From: Campanula takesimana
Lineage: Eukaryota; Streptophyta; Magnoliopsida; Asterales; Campanulaceae
Assembly (NCBI GenBank): GCA_026119855.1
Contig: JAOWBW010001621.1
Coordinates: 124,001-188,000, forward strand
DNA: 64,000 bases
Reading direction: 5' to 3'
The position numbers and the translations under genes are program-made. This document shows, piece after piece, positions 1 to 10,498 of the stretch. The notes below the pieces were generated by a model that saw nothing but the letters and a program-made list of their open reading frames with translations, searched no databases and was not told the origin of the DNA. The number at the start of each line of letters is the position of its first letter. Position 1 is the first letter of the stretch.

Positions 1-86
1 TTGGTCAAACTGTGAAAGTTGTTTTGGGACAGAGTAGTATAATTCTTAGACATATCTAGTTTCATACCTATTATTAGTACCCATAC

Positions 87-822
87 TAATGCAGGGAGAA
101 AATATGATTATATCAAACATTATAATTATAATGGTATTTTATTATTAGTTAGGATTTAATTACTCCCTCTGTCCCTAAATGAGTGTCCATTTTCAAGAAA
201 TCTTTATCCCTAAATGAGTGTCTTTTTTGAACATAACATTCTCTCTAAATGTTTTTTTTTTGAAAAAAATTTCACCGGTTTCTTAATACGGGCAAACCTA
301 AAGATTTGGAAAGGAGATAACAAGATTATATATGAATCGTTGTTACCAAATTGTTTACAAACTTGAGATTTTCTGTGTCCCTTAAAATGAAATTTGGACA
401 CTCATTTAGGGACAGAGGTAGTAGTATTTTTATTATTATTTTCGTCATTAATTTTAGTAGGTTAGTTTTAGAGAATTCTAGGATAGATTTTGAGTTGATT
501 TACTAGTTTTTAAGTCCTATTAGGTTACTATATAGGTTAGGAGTAATTCTAGAAGATTTTAGCTTCTTTTTTAAGTTTTATGGGCACTATAAAATAGGCC
601 TAAAGTTGTAATCCGAAAATAAGATTATTTTTATTAAATTTTGATTGCTTGGGTTTTTACCTTGAAGCCTTATTGGCTTGTTGAATATTTCTTTGAATTC
701 TTCTGTTTTGCTTCAAGAATTCCATTACGGTTTTCTTAGGGGTTGATTTTCCGCTGCGATTCTACGACGATTGTTTAAAGTCGTCATAGACTTTACTCTT
801 ACTGTAGCATCACGCTACATCA
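87..822 (+). repeat. 5' LTR of E0
   Basis: This LTR aligns with 1754-2250 but is 239 bp longer because of a MITE at 163-421. A TATA-like CTATAAAATAGG lies near 580-590 and recurs in the other LTR. The copy ends CTACATCA directly before the primer site. Confidence 0.9.
163..421. mobile_element. Stowaway-type MITE inside the E0 LTR
   Basis: The 259-bp insert has terminal inverted repeats starting CTCCCTCTGTCCC on the left and, read from the right, CTACCTCTGTCCC. They match over about 26 bases with one difference. It is flanked by the TA duplication typical of Tc1/Mariner-derived Stowaway MITEs (161-162 and 422-423). The empty site is visible in the 3' LTR, where TTAATTAGTATTT is uninterrupted. 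Short reading frames inside are chance. Confidence 0.93.
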
Positions 823-824
823 GT

Positions 825-834
825 TGGTATCAGA
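825..834 (+). other. Primer binding site of E0 (initiator tRNA-Met type)
   Basis: TGGTATCAGA starts two bases after the 5' LTR and matches the common plant retrotransposon primer site for initiator tRNA-Met. Confidence 0.85.
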
Positions 835-862
835 TAAGGGGCGATCCTTAGAAGATTCAGCG

Positions 863-1123
863 ATGGCTGGCAACAACGGGGACAACACAGACAACCAGAT
901 CGCACGACTTTTGGGGGAATTGAAAAAATATCGGTTCGAAGAACGCTATGCTCGAGACAGGGAGTGCAAAGCACGATATTGGGCTGAGGGTCAATATTGG
1001 CGTGAAATCGCAGATTGTATGCATATACAATGTCGAGTATTAGAAAAAGAACTAGATGTTGTGAAACGCAACATTCACCAAGATTGGCGGGTGGTGGTGA
1101 AGTCCAAAGGCAACGAACCGTAA
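863..1123 (+). CDS. Short gag-like N-terminal ORF of E0
   Basis: This is an 86-codon frame from an ATG 29 bases after the primer site. The product starts MAGNNGDN and continues as a charged, probably helical stretch rich in Arg, Glu and Lys. A small hydrophilic N-terminal Gag piece straight after the primer site is usual for gypsy elements, but no capsid core or zinc knuckle follows. The frame stays open upstream to 824, but that stretch overlaps the primer site. Function is inferred from position only, and it may be non-coding. Confidence 0.35.
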   Translation: MAGNNGDNTDNQIARLLGELKKYRFEERYARDRECKARYWAEGQYWREIADCMHIQCRVLEKELDVVKRNIHQDWRVVVKSKGNEP

Positions 1124-1753
1124 TTCGCATCGAACCTGTACAACATGTGGACAATCTCGTCCCACATGTCCCGCCGACCGGAGGCACTGATTTTGTTTCA
1201 ATTGGGGAAAATCATTGCGTTGGACCCATTGATCAAAAGCATATTGTTCGTGATGATGTGGATTTCAAAGGAGAAGAGGTTAGTGATAAAAAAAAATTTC
1301 CGTGGGTGGAGATATTGCTCTAGAAACGAAATCCGATGAGCCACTTTTTGAAGTGGTGGTGACGGAGGATTGTGCAGATCAGTGCTCGGATGATTTGTAC
1401 GTGACAGGGACATCACAGATTCATAGTCCAGAAGAGATCCGACCGGACCTGGGGAAAGATCCGCCCGGACTCCAGAGGCAACCCGACCGGATCATGTATT
1501 GCACGGCCGCGCAGAAAGACAAACACGCCCGTGCACAAATTGGGTTGAAAAGGGGAGACAGTCGACAACAATGGCACGACCGTGCTAAGTTTAAAGCACG
1601 ACCGTGCCCGGCGCCACCAGGAAGATTGGTCTGCGTTTGTTTCTTGAAGCTTGGAAAAGCACGTGTTTATTCTACGTATCTCTTCAAGTGGAGTGGCCGA
1701 CTTCAAGTTTCGAGAACGAACTTGGGGACGAGTTCTTTTAAAGTGGTGGTGAA
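1124..1753 (+). other. Non-coding internal region of E0 with GCACG-type palindromes
   Basis: I see no convincing gene here. Between 1500 and 1612 there are four GC-rich motifs, including GGCACGACCGTGC and AGCACGACCGTGCC, which are inverted repeats with GCACG/CGTGC arms. A purine tract (AAAGTGGTGGTGAA) ends at 1753 directly before the 3' LTR and would prime plus-strand synthesis. Confidence 0.6.
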
Positions 1754-2250
1754 TGATGCAGTGAGAAAATATGATTATATCAAACATTATAATTATAATT
1801 ATAATTATATTGGTATTTTATTATTAGTTAGGATTTAATTAGTATTTTTATTATTATTTTCGTCATTAATTTTAGTAGGTTAATTTTAGAGAATTCTAGG
1901 ATAGATTTTGAGTTGATTTACTAGTTTTTAAGTCCTATTAGGTTACTAAATAGGTTAGGAGTAATTCTAGAAGGTTTTAGCTTCTTTTTCAAGTTTTATG
2001 GGCACTATAAAATAGGCCTAAAGTTGTAATCCGAAAATAAGATTATTTTTATTAAATTTTGATTGCTTTGCAATTTTGTGGTTTTTACCTTGAAGCCTTA
2101 TTGGCTTGTTGAAGATTTCTTTGAATTCTTCTATTTTGTTTCAAAAATTCCATTACGGTTTTCTTAGGGGTTGATTTTCCGCTGCGATTCTACGACGATT
2201 GTTTAAAGTCATCATAGACTTTACTCTTATTGTAGCATCACGCTACATCA
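1754..2250 (+). repeat. 3' LTR of E0
   Basis: This 497-bp LTR runs from TGATGCAG to CTACATCA and is followed by the CATAC target duplication. It lacks the MITE present in its partner. Confidence 0.92.
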
Positions 2251-2649
2251 CATACCCTCAAAGAAGATAACCTATTATTTGTGTCTAGTTAAGAACCGAA
2301 AGGTTTGGCTCTTAATGCCATGAATCTGACGTGGCAAGCTTAGGAGCAAGATTAACCAAATATTGGATGAGGTGTCACGCCCAAAGTCATTTTCGCCTAC
2401 TTTAATACTATACGAAGTATAGATTTAGATTTTGGGGGTGGTTTGTAGTAGAAATGTTTTCATATTTCAATTTTGACGATTAAGGGCCTATTATTACCAA
2501 AAGTTAGCAAATATCATTAAAAAAAAATATCCAATCTTTACTAATAAATAAAAACAAAACAAATTACAGCAGATGCCTAATTATTTACCAAGGGGTAACA
2601 GGTACTCGATCGCTTAACAGAAACTAGAAGAATGCTAATTGAGATATAT
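2251..2649. other. Intergenic, 3' flank of the lipid-transfer gene
   Basis: This is AT-rich DNA without a supported gene. It probably contains the 3' UTR of the minus-strand gene that ends at 2650. Confidence 0.5.
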
Positions 2650-3596
2650 CTAACTATACCATGCTACGAAATAGAAAATGGAAACAATCGCAAAACTAAG
2701 AAGCGTAAAAGTAGGCATTTTTGTATTAGCTGCCGCTTTCGAAGGTGCCGGAACTTGTGGCGGTGGTGGTGTCGCCGGTGTTGGTGGCTTGCTAGGTGCA
2801 TGAGAAGGAGGACCACCAGTGGCTGCAATGTACAGTAAGTATTAACTAGTCCTTTAAATATTAAACTGTCATACCAGTAGGACCCACTTAATGTGACTAA
2901 TAATGGAAAATTTATGTAGTTTAACTTTGATTTCAATAAATGAAGCGTAATATCTAGTGACATCTTAGTATAATGTATTTTTGAATAATGTTACAAATAA
3001 TACAATTTGGTTGCGTTATTTGTTTCTGGTTGCATGAAAATAGTACCCAAGTTGCATTTTTTGTAATAAATTGATAAAGTACATTGCATTAAGATATCAT
3101 TAGATGGCATTGACTGGAAAAATGAGAAACTACGTTGCATATTATGGTTATTCACGACTAATAATTAACAAAATCATATTGATACGTCACATTTTCATGA
3201 ATATAGAGTTGCATTTTAAAGGAAAAAATATGGGATCATCAAAATATTGAATAAGTTTTACTTACCGAAGCAGGAACTAAGGTGAGTAGATTTGTCACCA
3301 CAAGCAGAAGGCAATTTCATGGCCTTAGATATGTCAATACGTAGACCCGAATCGACGTTGCTCTTTATCGCTTCACATATGCATTCATCATCGATCTTGA
3401 TCACTGTCGTGTACCCGCTACAGCAGGACCGATCCGGCGTTGTTTGGGACGCACCTTTAGTCAAATACGGTACACAGTCGGTCAATTTGTATGTCAGTGT
3501 TGAACATTTTGATGTTGCCGGCGTATTTGATAATGACTGAGCCGGCCATGCAGCCCATGTAGCCAAAATGCATGTCACAAACAAAAATTTAACCAT
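2650..3596 (-). CDS. GPI-anchored non-specific lipid-transfer-like protein (two exons)
   Basis: Exon 1 runs 3596-3266 and exon 2 runs 2822-2650, with a 443-bp intron that has GT (3265-3264) and AG (2824-2823) ends. The join is in phase 1 and gives 167 residues. The start is the first Met, followed by a hydrophobic secretion signal of about 21 residues. The mature part has the complete eight-cysteine pattern of plant lipid-transfer proteins (C, C, CC, CxC, C, C) between about residues 30 and 109. Exon 2 encodes a Pro/Ala/Ser/Thr-rich linker, then a hydrophobic tail typical of a GPI-attachment signal, so the protein should sit on the outer plasma membrane or cell wall. Known relatives (LTPG/xylogen-like) bind lipids and act in cuticle or wall export. 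Without splicing, exon 1 reads through to a stop two codons later and loses the anchor. A TATA-like CTATTTAAT lies about 40 bp upstream of the ATG. I see no inactivating change. Confidence 0.88.
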
Positions 3597-3975
3597 GTCG
3601 TTGGAAAATGATTAATGCAACCCTAGTAATGGATTAAATAGTGAAGGAAAAGGGTAAACCAAAAATCTCCTTCAAATTCGAACTTCTGTTACACTATTTG
3701 AATTCGGTAACTATCATTCTGTTGGTACATTATCTTGAATTATTTTTACTTTCTGTTTTTTCTAATTTACTTTTATCTCTATTGACTGTTTCTAAGTAAA
3801 TAATTGATTAGTTTAGTTCATTAGAAGAAATATTCGATTGTGTTTATATATGGTCAAAGATATGGTAACAGTTATCTAATGATGTATATATGTAGTGAAA
3901 CAAATACTATCAATAAGGTGCTACCAACATAATTCCTTTCTTCATAAAAATCACTTTCGCTAACAATGTTACATA
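3597..3975. promoter_or_regulatory. Upstream region of the lipid-transfer gene
   Basis: This AT-rich stretch is the 5' flank of the minus-strand gene. A TATA-like element lies at about 3634-3642 in the right orientation. No other gene is visible. Confidence 0.4.
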
Positions 3976-4153
3976 CTCCCTTCAACCCAAAATGATCTTC
4001 ACATTTGACTATTCAAACATTTTAAGGATATGAACACTTGATTCACTAGTCGTGTTTTGTCACGGCACTTCTAAGCCTAGGTTGTAGAAATGTGAAGATT
4101 TTTTTGGGACAATGGAAAATGCCAAATGAGAGATCATTTTGGGACGGAGGGAG
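3976..4153. mobile_element. Stowaway-type MITE, copy 1
   Basis: This 178-bp element is flanked by TA (3974-3975 and 4154-4155). The left end CTCCCTTCAACCCAAAATGATC pairs with a right end that reads, on the other strand, CTCCCTCCGTCCCAAAATGATC. It shares internal sequence (TTTGACTATTCAAAC, GAAATGTGAAGA) with the MITE at 4373. Confidence 0.9.
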
Positions 4154-4155
4154 TA

Positions 4156-4372
4156 TGTTCGTATTTTTACATGAACGAGATTGTTTTTATTTTATTTTTG
4201 TTCAGCAACAAAATGAATTTTATTAAAATATGATGAACCCATGGTTTACAAGACATGTGAACCATCACGAACAATTTGAACCACCAAGGGGTTACAAACA
4301 AACAACACCAGGGACCGGAGCTATTCATGGGCAAGGGGGGTCGACAACTGACCCCTGAACTTTTAAGAAATA
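4156..4372 (-). mobile_element. Possible LINE 3' end (minus strand)
   Basis: Read on the minus strand, the segment ends with AATAAAATTCATTTTGTTGC and then an A-rich tract, which resembles the 3' tail of plant LINE copies. The 5' limit is not visible and the MITE at 4373 is inserted next to it. This is a weak call from tail appearance only. Confidence 0.25.
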
Positions 4373-4526
4373 CTCCATCCGTCTCAGAATGATCTTGACG
4401 TTTGACTATTCAAACTTTTTGATATATGAACACTGACCTCACTAGCCATGCTTTGTTTAAGCCTAAAATGTTGAAATGTGAAGAACTTTTTAGGACAATG
4501 AAAAGATCATTTTGGGACGGATGGAG
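4373..4526. mobile_element. Stowaway-type MITE, copy 2
   Basis: This 154-bp element has TA duplications at 4371-4372 and 4527-4528. The ends CTCCATCCGTCTCAGAATGATC and (other strand) CTCCATCCGTCCCAAAATGATC match with few differences. It is the same family as 3976-4153 but 24 bp shorter. Confidence 0.9.
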
Positions 4527-4945
4527 TACTATTTAACCCCCCTCAACTTTAGAAAAAGTATGTAGGTGTTCAGTTTTGACCCCCTGAACTTTGGTAAAAT
4601 TGCATACTTTACCTATAAGTTTAAGAAAATTAAGCATTATGTAAAGAAACAAGGAAAAATTTGAAAGTGTTCAAGTGAAAGGGTTATATTTTTAATTTTA
4701 ATACTCCCTTTGTCTCAAAATGAAAGCTAATTTTTCTTTTTATTTGCTCTTATCAAAGAGTAAATTCAATTTTTTTGGACATTTATTTTGTGAACAATTT
4801 TCTAAGACAAAAACTTGTATGAGAACATCATGACCCGTCTCATAGTAGAGACGGGTCATTTTTGACCCATGACCCGGATCCATGACCCACAGGCAAAAAC
4901 CTTTTTTTTTTTTTTTCTTTTTTTTTTTTTATATTTTTTTTTTCG
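4527..4945. other. AT-rich intergenic stretch with a half MITE end and a 12-bp hairpin
   Basis: A lone TACTCCCTTTGTCTCAAAATGA near 4702 looks like one end of another MITE without a partner. At 4830-4859 a perfect inverted repeat (ATGACCCGTCTC, loop ATAGTA, then its complement) occurs inside a run of TGACCC repeats. Poly-T tracts follow. No gene is seen. Confidence 0.5.
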
Positions 4946-5188
4946 GTTTGTCAAAAGTAATAGCTACTATAAACTAAATGTAACAAACGTGTTACTTATA
5001 TGTAACAGTTTATATACATAAAAGTAATACATATATACAGAAAAGTAACAGTGTTTTTTTTATGTTATCTTCGTTTGCCAAAAGTAATATTTATTACAAC
5101 TAAAATGTAACGAACGTGTTACTTATATGTAACAGTGTTTATACATAATTGTAACACATATGTATAGAAAAGTAATAATTCAACTATT
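4946..5188. repeat. Two-copy tandem repeat, about 127-bp unit
   Basis: Copies start at 4946 and 5073 with GTTTG(T/C)CAAAAGTAATA and share AACGTGTTACTTATATGTAAC and AGAAAAGTAA blocks. The spacing is 127 bp. The copies have diverged in several places. Confidence 0.7.
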
Positions 5189-5322
5189 TACACTTTAGAA
5201 CTAAAAACACTTGTGTTAGTAACATTGTAAAAATAAGAAAGTAACAATTTTTATAAACGAATGTTACATTTTACTTGTATAATAACATTGTAAAACAGTT
5301 GTGTTTGCTTGTATAATAGTAT

Positions 5323-6619
5323 TGTTGGGTTTTGAGGCACCTTGCGCAGCGGAAGAAAGCAATATGAAATAAACAAAACCCTAAGCCCCAAGATCCATTC
5401 ATGATGATTAAATTAATAGCAAGATGAATTTAGAATACTAACCGTTGTAGAGGGTTTAAATTTTTCGGATCTTCAAATCTTCAAGGCTTCAAGCTTTAGA
5501 TTTGATCTCCTCGTTCTTCAAGTTCATCGGACCACGATCACAGGAGCACGAACTTGAGATGCTAAAGCAAGCATCCTCTATGTATATCCACACGCGAATG
5601 AATATCTAGAACCATTCTAGATCTGGATTGCTATATCCATTAGAAAACACTTTTCTAATCTTCAAAGGCTATATGAATTTTGTGTTCTTGATCTTTGATT
5701 CACAATCTTGGATCAAGAATTATGTTTCTCAAACATACTAGGTTGCATTAGTTTAATGGCTGATCAAAAGATATATTTATATTTATAGTCCTTAGTCATT
5801 AACCCTTAATGACCTAGAAGACCTAAATCCCATCACCCAATTAAACTCCGTGCCAATGGTGCTGACAGAAATATCCTTTGGCGAATAATGGCACGGTCGA
5901 GCTTATAATCTGGCACGGTCGCGCCATTTGGCACGATCGTGCGCACAGAACGGCACGGTCGTGCCATCTGGGCCGAACCTGCCAGATTTTCAGCTTTTTC
6001 CAATTTTAGCCTTTTTCTTGATTCATCCTTTTGTGTGTGACCCCATAGGATTATATTAAGTTGGTAATGAGTCCAACCAAGGTCAAACCCATAAGTCATG
6101 AGCGGACTCTAGCAAGCCATCATGACTACCCAATTAATATAACTTAACGACGTTCGTTCATCCTTATAGAACATATCACAATTCCTTTTGTCACGCGATA
6201 TCATATTGGACATAAGTCATGGTCCACGTCAACTTATGTTGTCCAATGCTTTCTCGATCCCGATTAGATTGATATGAGCAAATAACATTGAACACTTCAA
6301 TTCATTTGGGTACGGCCGTACACTATCATCAATCTCACTCATCGAGAGGCCAAGCAGATATCTCTCTTGAGAGAGGGACAAATCCCATCTTGACTTATCA
6401 TTCTTCCCTACATGAATCCGATTATGCCAATCGTAGCCTTTATAACCACCCGATTAGGGGTAGCATTTGAGTACGTCAAACATAATGTTTATCATGTGGA
6501 AGACTATGATAATCTCAGGTCTAAGGATAAATGATATAACTATTATGAGATTTAATTATGACATCTGACCATGACATAAATCTCATAGGTGGGTCAAGTC
6601 TAGTATTTGTTCTCCAACA
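5323..6619 (-). mobile_element. Solo LTR, copia-like, minus strand
   Basis: The segment is bounded by TGTTGG and CCAACA. On the minus strand it ends in CTCAAAACCCAACA, an end common in plant copia LTRs. Flanking five-mers AGTAT (5318-5322) and AGTAA (6620-6624) match at four of five positions. There is no primer site or purine tract next to it, so it is solo. On the minus strand a TATA box (CTATAAATATAAATATA) lies at about 5787-5773. About 100-200 bp upstream of it, at 5889-5967, are GC-rich inverted repeats such as GGCACGGTCGTGCC. Downstream of the TATA box the sequence reads as R/U5. Orientation is inferred from the TATA box and terminus. Confidence 0.75.
5889..5967 (-). promoter_or_regulatory. 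GC-rich palindrome cluster upstream of the solo-LTR TATA box
   Basis: Four variants of GGCACGGTCGTGCC occur in about 80 bp; the clearest at 5952-5965 is GGCACG-GT-CGTGCC. The cluster lies upstream of the minus-strand TATA box. Confidence 0.7.
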
Positions 6620-6828
6620 AGTAAGCATAAGTTTAATTTGTATCACATACACATGATCATCATATGATCATCGATTAAACTTATACTAGTCCTTCAAAAG
6701 TACTAGGGACGGGGATTATTATAATAAACATGTAAAACATATAATAGTCTAGGGTTGTTATCTCCATAACAAATGAGAACATGATGCAACGTAAGGCCTT
6801 TCTCAAGGGCCTAGGGCATAATATCTCC
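6620..6828. other. Intergenic, no gene seen
   Basis: AT-rich DNA with a TGATCATCATATGATCA inverted repeat near 6655-6671. Nothing coding is recognised. Confidence 0.4.
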
Positions 6829-7020
6829 AATAGGGATGGCCAAACGGAACCGGAACCGGACCGGAACCAAAAAACCGGATCGGAACCGGAGCAAACCGGC
6901 GAATAAACCGGAACCGGAGTAACCGGAACCGCCATTCATCCGGGCCGGTTACGGTTCACATAAATGGCGAACCGGAACCGGACCGAAAATTCCTTGTTTT
7001 TCAATAATTTAAAAGGGGGT
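6829..7020. mobile_element. Possible hAT transposon end with ACCGGA subterminal repeats
   Basis: The stretch starts near ATAGGGATGGCCAAACGG and continues with at least a dozen ACCGGA/CCGGTT units to about 6990. A TAGGGATGGC-like terminus followed by dense short subterminal repeats resembles plant hAT elements. The other end is not in the window, and an LTR fragment interrupts at 7026. Confidence 0.4.
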
Positions 7021-7025
7021 GACCA

Positions 7026-7670
7026 TGTAGATACCCCGGGGAACCACGGCTTGGCTAGAGCGCGTGAATTACCTAGGATGTCTAATTGATTTTAAGAGTC
7101 GCCACCCACGTTTTAGAGGAACGCGAGAAAACCTAAGAAAATATCTTTTTTTATTGATTACGAAACCAAAGATTCTTGAGATGAGGGGTCCGGGGGTTAG
7201 GTGACGGAGTGGAAAGTACTTAAACACCCACTCCGCCCCGCTTACGCGGGTCTTGCTACTTTTGGTGTTCTAATGCTAAATGTCCTTCAATTTAATAATA
7301 AGAGAAATGTGCTAACAATTATAATGAAAAGAAAGGGGAAATTTATAGAGGAAAAATAAAGGAGAATTGTTTATTTATTGATTTATACTAAAGATTACAT
7401 GTCGAATTATTGCTAGATAATTACATTAAGAAATGAGAATGTAAATTAAAGTAGAGATTAAAATGTAGGGAGATAACCTTAACCAACTTTAATGTAATAA
7501 AGTGGTCATTTGGTCATGTCCTATTGATAAGGATTGCATACATTAGAAAGATGTGTAAAATAGGAGAAGAAGAATAAAGTACCTTAAGAAAGAGGACTTC
7601 AAACTTGGACTTGAAAATGGTGTTGTTGTAGAGAAATTGTTGTAGAACAATTTGTGTAGAGTCTTGTTAC
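7026..7670 (-). repeat. Truncated antisense LTR, LTR2 type
   Basis: The reverse complement matches the 3' half of the LTR at 15394-16618, including the terminal GGGGTATCTACA and the CACTCCGTCACCTAACCC block. On the minus strand the LTR ends at 7026 and is followed by hAT-like sequence, not a primer site, so it is the 3' LTR of a minus-strand element. It is cut at 7670 by the LTR that begins at 7671. Confidence 0.85.
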
Positions 7671-8668
7671 TGTAGACACCCCGCCTTGGACCGCTCACCC
7701 CGATTGCACATTTGATCTTATGTTTCTCCCCATTTTAAGTGTTTCTCGTTAGTTTCTGTCACTTCCGTTAAGTTCTTGACTGACTTCGTTAAGTCCAGGG
7801 ACTAAACTGAATAACAGAGCTGACTTTCTAGTCCATTCTGTCAAAATTGCCTTCTCTGAGTCGCGCGCCTCCGACAGGAGGAGCCAGACGCGCGCGCCTC
7901 CCGCCCCCAAAGCAGGAAGCGCGCGCCTCTGGGCATCAGTTACAGATTTCTGGCCAGGATTCTCACCCTTGCTCAATTTACAGGATTTTGCCCGGGAAGA
8001 ATTTCTTGGTGACTGAGTTTTGGCACCAAAAACATCCCTCTTTCACTTATAAAAACCTCCCTTTACCTCCATTTTCAAGGACCTTGGACCTTTGGCTCTC
8101 AATCTCACACTTTCAATAAGAAACCAAATTTCTTACTTTCAAAGCATTTTCCAAAGGATTTCTCCAAGTAATTCAACAAGAAGTGTTTGAAGTCTCTTGA
8201 AGTCTAGGTAAAGCTATTTCTTTCCCATTCTCAACTTCATCTCTTTTCTCTTTCTTTTTGTTTTATCAAAGTGCAATCACCCAAATCATTTTGGGACATG
8301 ACTCTAATGATCACCTCATCTCGTTGAGGTTGGTTAAGGAGTTATCTCCTACATTCCAAACTCTATTTTAAAAACCCCTTTTATGATTTAAAGAAGAAGA
8401 AGAAGAACGTTTATCATTCATGTAGATTTTGATCAAGCAAGACCAACTTTAGTTGGGCGAGATGGGTGTTTCGGTACTTCCCATCTCGTAATCTAACCCC
8501 CGAACCTCAAAACAAAGAATCTCTGTTTTCGTAATCAAACTTAGGCTATTATCAATAGGTTTTTCTTATGTTCCTCAAAACATAGGTGGCGACTCTAAAA
8601 ACAAGTTAGACATCCTAGGACAATTCACGCGCTCTAGCCAAAGCCGTGGTTCCCCCGGGGTATCTACA
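7671..8668 (+). repeat. LTR1a, Tat/Ogre-type 5' LTR
   Basis: This 998-bp LTR starts TGTAGACACC and ends GGTATCTACA, with a primer site right after it. It matches 26621-27631 and 59525-60507. U3 holds a cluster of GCGCGCGC motifs at 7862-7930, followed about 120 bp later by a TATA box at 8048-8054. The five bases before it, GTTAC, equal those after the LTR that ends at 60507. Confidence 0.92.
7862..7930 (+). promoter_or_regulatory. GCGCGCGC motif cluster in U3 of LTR1a
   Basis: Three motifs (GTCGCGCGCCTCC, GACGCGCGCGCCTCC, AAGCGCGCGCCTCTG) lie in 70 bp. The next core-promoter element downstream is TATAAAA at 8048. The same cluster occurs at 26811-26880 and 59715-59785. Confidence 0.8.
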
Positions 8669-9196
8669 GTGGCGACTCCGCTGAGGACGATTTAGAGGGT
8701 TAAACTTGCGTTGTTAACTTTTGGTGTTCTTATTACTGTTTTCTGGGCATTCTGGTAAAAAGGGTGGGAAGCGCGCGCCTCTGGCCTCCTTGGCCTAAAG
8801 CGCGCTCGTCCGACCCCAATTACCAGAATCGCCCGTCTTGCTTCTTGTCCTTCCATTCCATGTTTCTGTGCTAACAAATTCTACAGGGGAAAGTATTTTT
8901 ATTTAGGGTCAAGGCAATCCCTTGAACCCGCTGATTTACAGGTTGTTACCCAAATGCGGGCGCCTCTGCCCCTCTTTGTCTAACGCGAGCGCCTCCCGAG
9001 TAGGCATCCTAATGCGCGCGCTTCTGGGCATTTTCCAGAAACAGAACAGTGCACAGAACAGAGTGGTTTTGACAGTGTGTGGGCACCGGGCCTGTACAAA
9101 ACAATTTTTACTTTCTGTTTATTTTTATCGGTCACACGGGTGATTCGAAAGTTGTAATTATGTGCTTATTTGTTTTTTTTTTATTTCTTTTGAAAA

Positions 9197-9233
<37 letters not shown>

Positions 9234-9923
9234 ACTTGTTAGACCTCACACTACATGCACATATTCTTATCAATTGCTCACTATCGAGTCGCACAAGTCC
9301 AACCCCAAACCCGTCGAGGCCCGTCCTAGAAAGTTTCAAGCTCCACCCGACCTTGACTCTTTCGAAGCGGTCAACCTCAGCCCGTGGCGTAGTTCAAGAC
9401 AACATGCTGGGGGTGACCTTTAAGCCTCTCTTTAGCCGAGCACAAGCCACACAATTCTAGTCTAGGGTCTAACACTCTGTGACCAAGTCGGTTTTTCATG
9501 TGCCGAGATTTCCCTAAACTAATGTCTTCAAATCATACATTCCAACTTGTTGCAATGGACGAAATAAAACTCCGTCCCCAAAAGTGGTTATTTTGGACGA
9601 AAATAAAAATCCGTCCCCGCATGTATGATTTACTACATTAATTTAGTTTAATCCCGACACATGTAGGTCTCACAAGCGTGGTGGAATCCGATGAGTATAT
9701 GGGACCGCGAGAAGGTCTATATACTAGTGTGACGATTCCACTATTTTTTCTAGAAACCCCAAAAAGGACTCCGTCCTTCCGACTTTTGTAAATAAATAAA
9801 TAAAAAAAGAGTCATTTTCTTTATATGGTTGAGTCTTTTTCGTGTTTGTGGGTTAAATTTATTTTACTCAAAAGGTGTTTGTGGGGCCAACCTAAGATCA
9901 ACCGTGTTCTTTCAATAGGTCCA
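8669..9923 (+). other. Leader of unit A with GC motifs and conserved hairpins
   Basis: This is the untranslated leader between primer site and gag. It repeats the GCGCGC motifs at 8770-8810 and 8955-9030 and holds an (AT)n run near 9205-9230. Two successive hairpins have GGACG/CGTCC stems and AATAAAA loops (9557-9577 and 9595-9616). A third hairpin, AAGGA/TCCTT, lies at 9764-9778. All three recur in units B, C and D. Confidence 0.7.
8670..8687 (+). other. Primer binding site of unit A
   Basis: TGGCGACTCCGCTGAGGA follows the LTR after one base. The TGGCGACTC type is the one I recall for Ogre/Tat elements (tRNA-Arg); the tRNA match was not checked. Other copies read GCTGGGGA, so this one has a mutation. 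Confidence 0.8.
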
Positions 9924-10498
9924 ATGGCTTCCAACGGCAACAACAACAATGGTGGGTGCTTCTCCGTGTCCAACGAAAGACTCTTCAACATAATAAGAGC
10001 CATGGGGGAACAAATGGATAGACTTTCCGAGGATGCCCTCCGAAAAGACGATTTGTGGCAAGTCCGTTTTGATCTCGAGAGGAAGATTCACAAGGAAGAG
10101 GTTTCCGAGCTCAAACCCGTTTGCAAGAGCTCACCAACAACAAGGCAAAGTTTAAGGGTAAAGCATGCTCAAGTGGCCCGTCCCTCAAAAGCTACAAAGG
10201 TACCGCCAACAACCAAGTTTTCACTCCTCTCCTAGGAGTAACCCAAGCCGAAGCATTTGAAACTTTGGTGGCAAGTGGAAAGGTCAAGCCTTTAGAGGGG
10301 TACAAGCCGAAGACGATACCGAAGAATCATGCACATGGTGAATGGTGCGGCTACCACAAGCATAGTGGCCATACTACCGAAGGGTGCTTCCTTCTCCGAA
10401 ACATCATCCAAGATTTGTTCGACAACGGCGAATTTACTGTGGGTGAAGAGCAACCTTTAGAGAGTGCCAACATGCAAGAACTCATCAAAGAAGAATGA
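9924..10498 (+). pseudogene. Internally deleted gag of unit A
   Basis: The start ATG gives MASNGNNNNGG. The N-terminal helix region matches the gag N-termini of units B-D (SKDDIWQ versus RKDDLWQ). The capsid core found in the other units is missing, and the frame shifts near 10120-10140. The C-terminal part keeps the zinc knuckle C-GY-H-KHSG-H-TTEG-C (CX2HX4HX4C), followed by an FLLRNIIQDL helix, and stops at 10498. No protease, RT or integrase follows, so unit A is non-autonomous. Confidence 0.75.

Larger units (their letters stand above)
87..2250 (+). mobile_element. Non-autonomous LTR retrotransposon (E0), complete with target duplication
   Basis: The element has two LTRs that start with T(G/A)ATGCAG and end with CTACATCA. 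It is flanked on both sides by the same five bases, CATAC (82-86 and 2251-2255). A methionine-tRNA-type primer site follows the 5' LTR. The internal region is only about 930 bp and has no protease, reverse transcriptase or integrase, so it must be mobilised by another element. The two LTRs differ at roughly ten positions over about 480 aligned bases plus the MITE insertion, so the insertion is moderately old. The superfamily is probably Ty3/gypsy, judged only from the primer site and purine tract. Confidence 0.9.

Noticed and set aside
2664..2963. Minus-strand frame across the lipid-transfer exon 2 region in another phase
   Set aside because: The spliced phase gives a Pro-rich linker and GPI tail joined to a complete eight-cysteine domain; the alternative phase has no such features.
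6681..6935. Minus-strand 84-codon frame (PVPVYSP, GSGS)
   Set aside because: It is a translation of the ACCGGA subterminal repeats.
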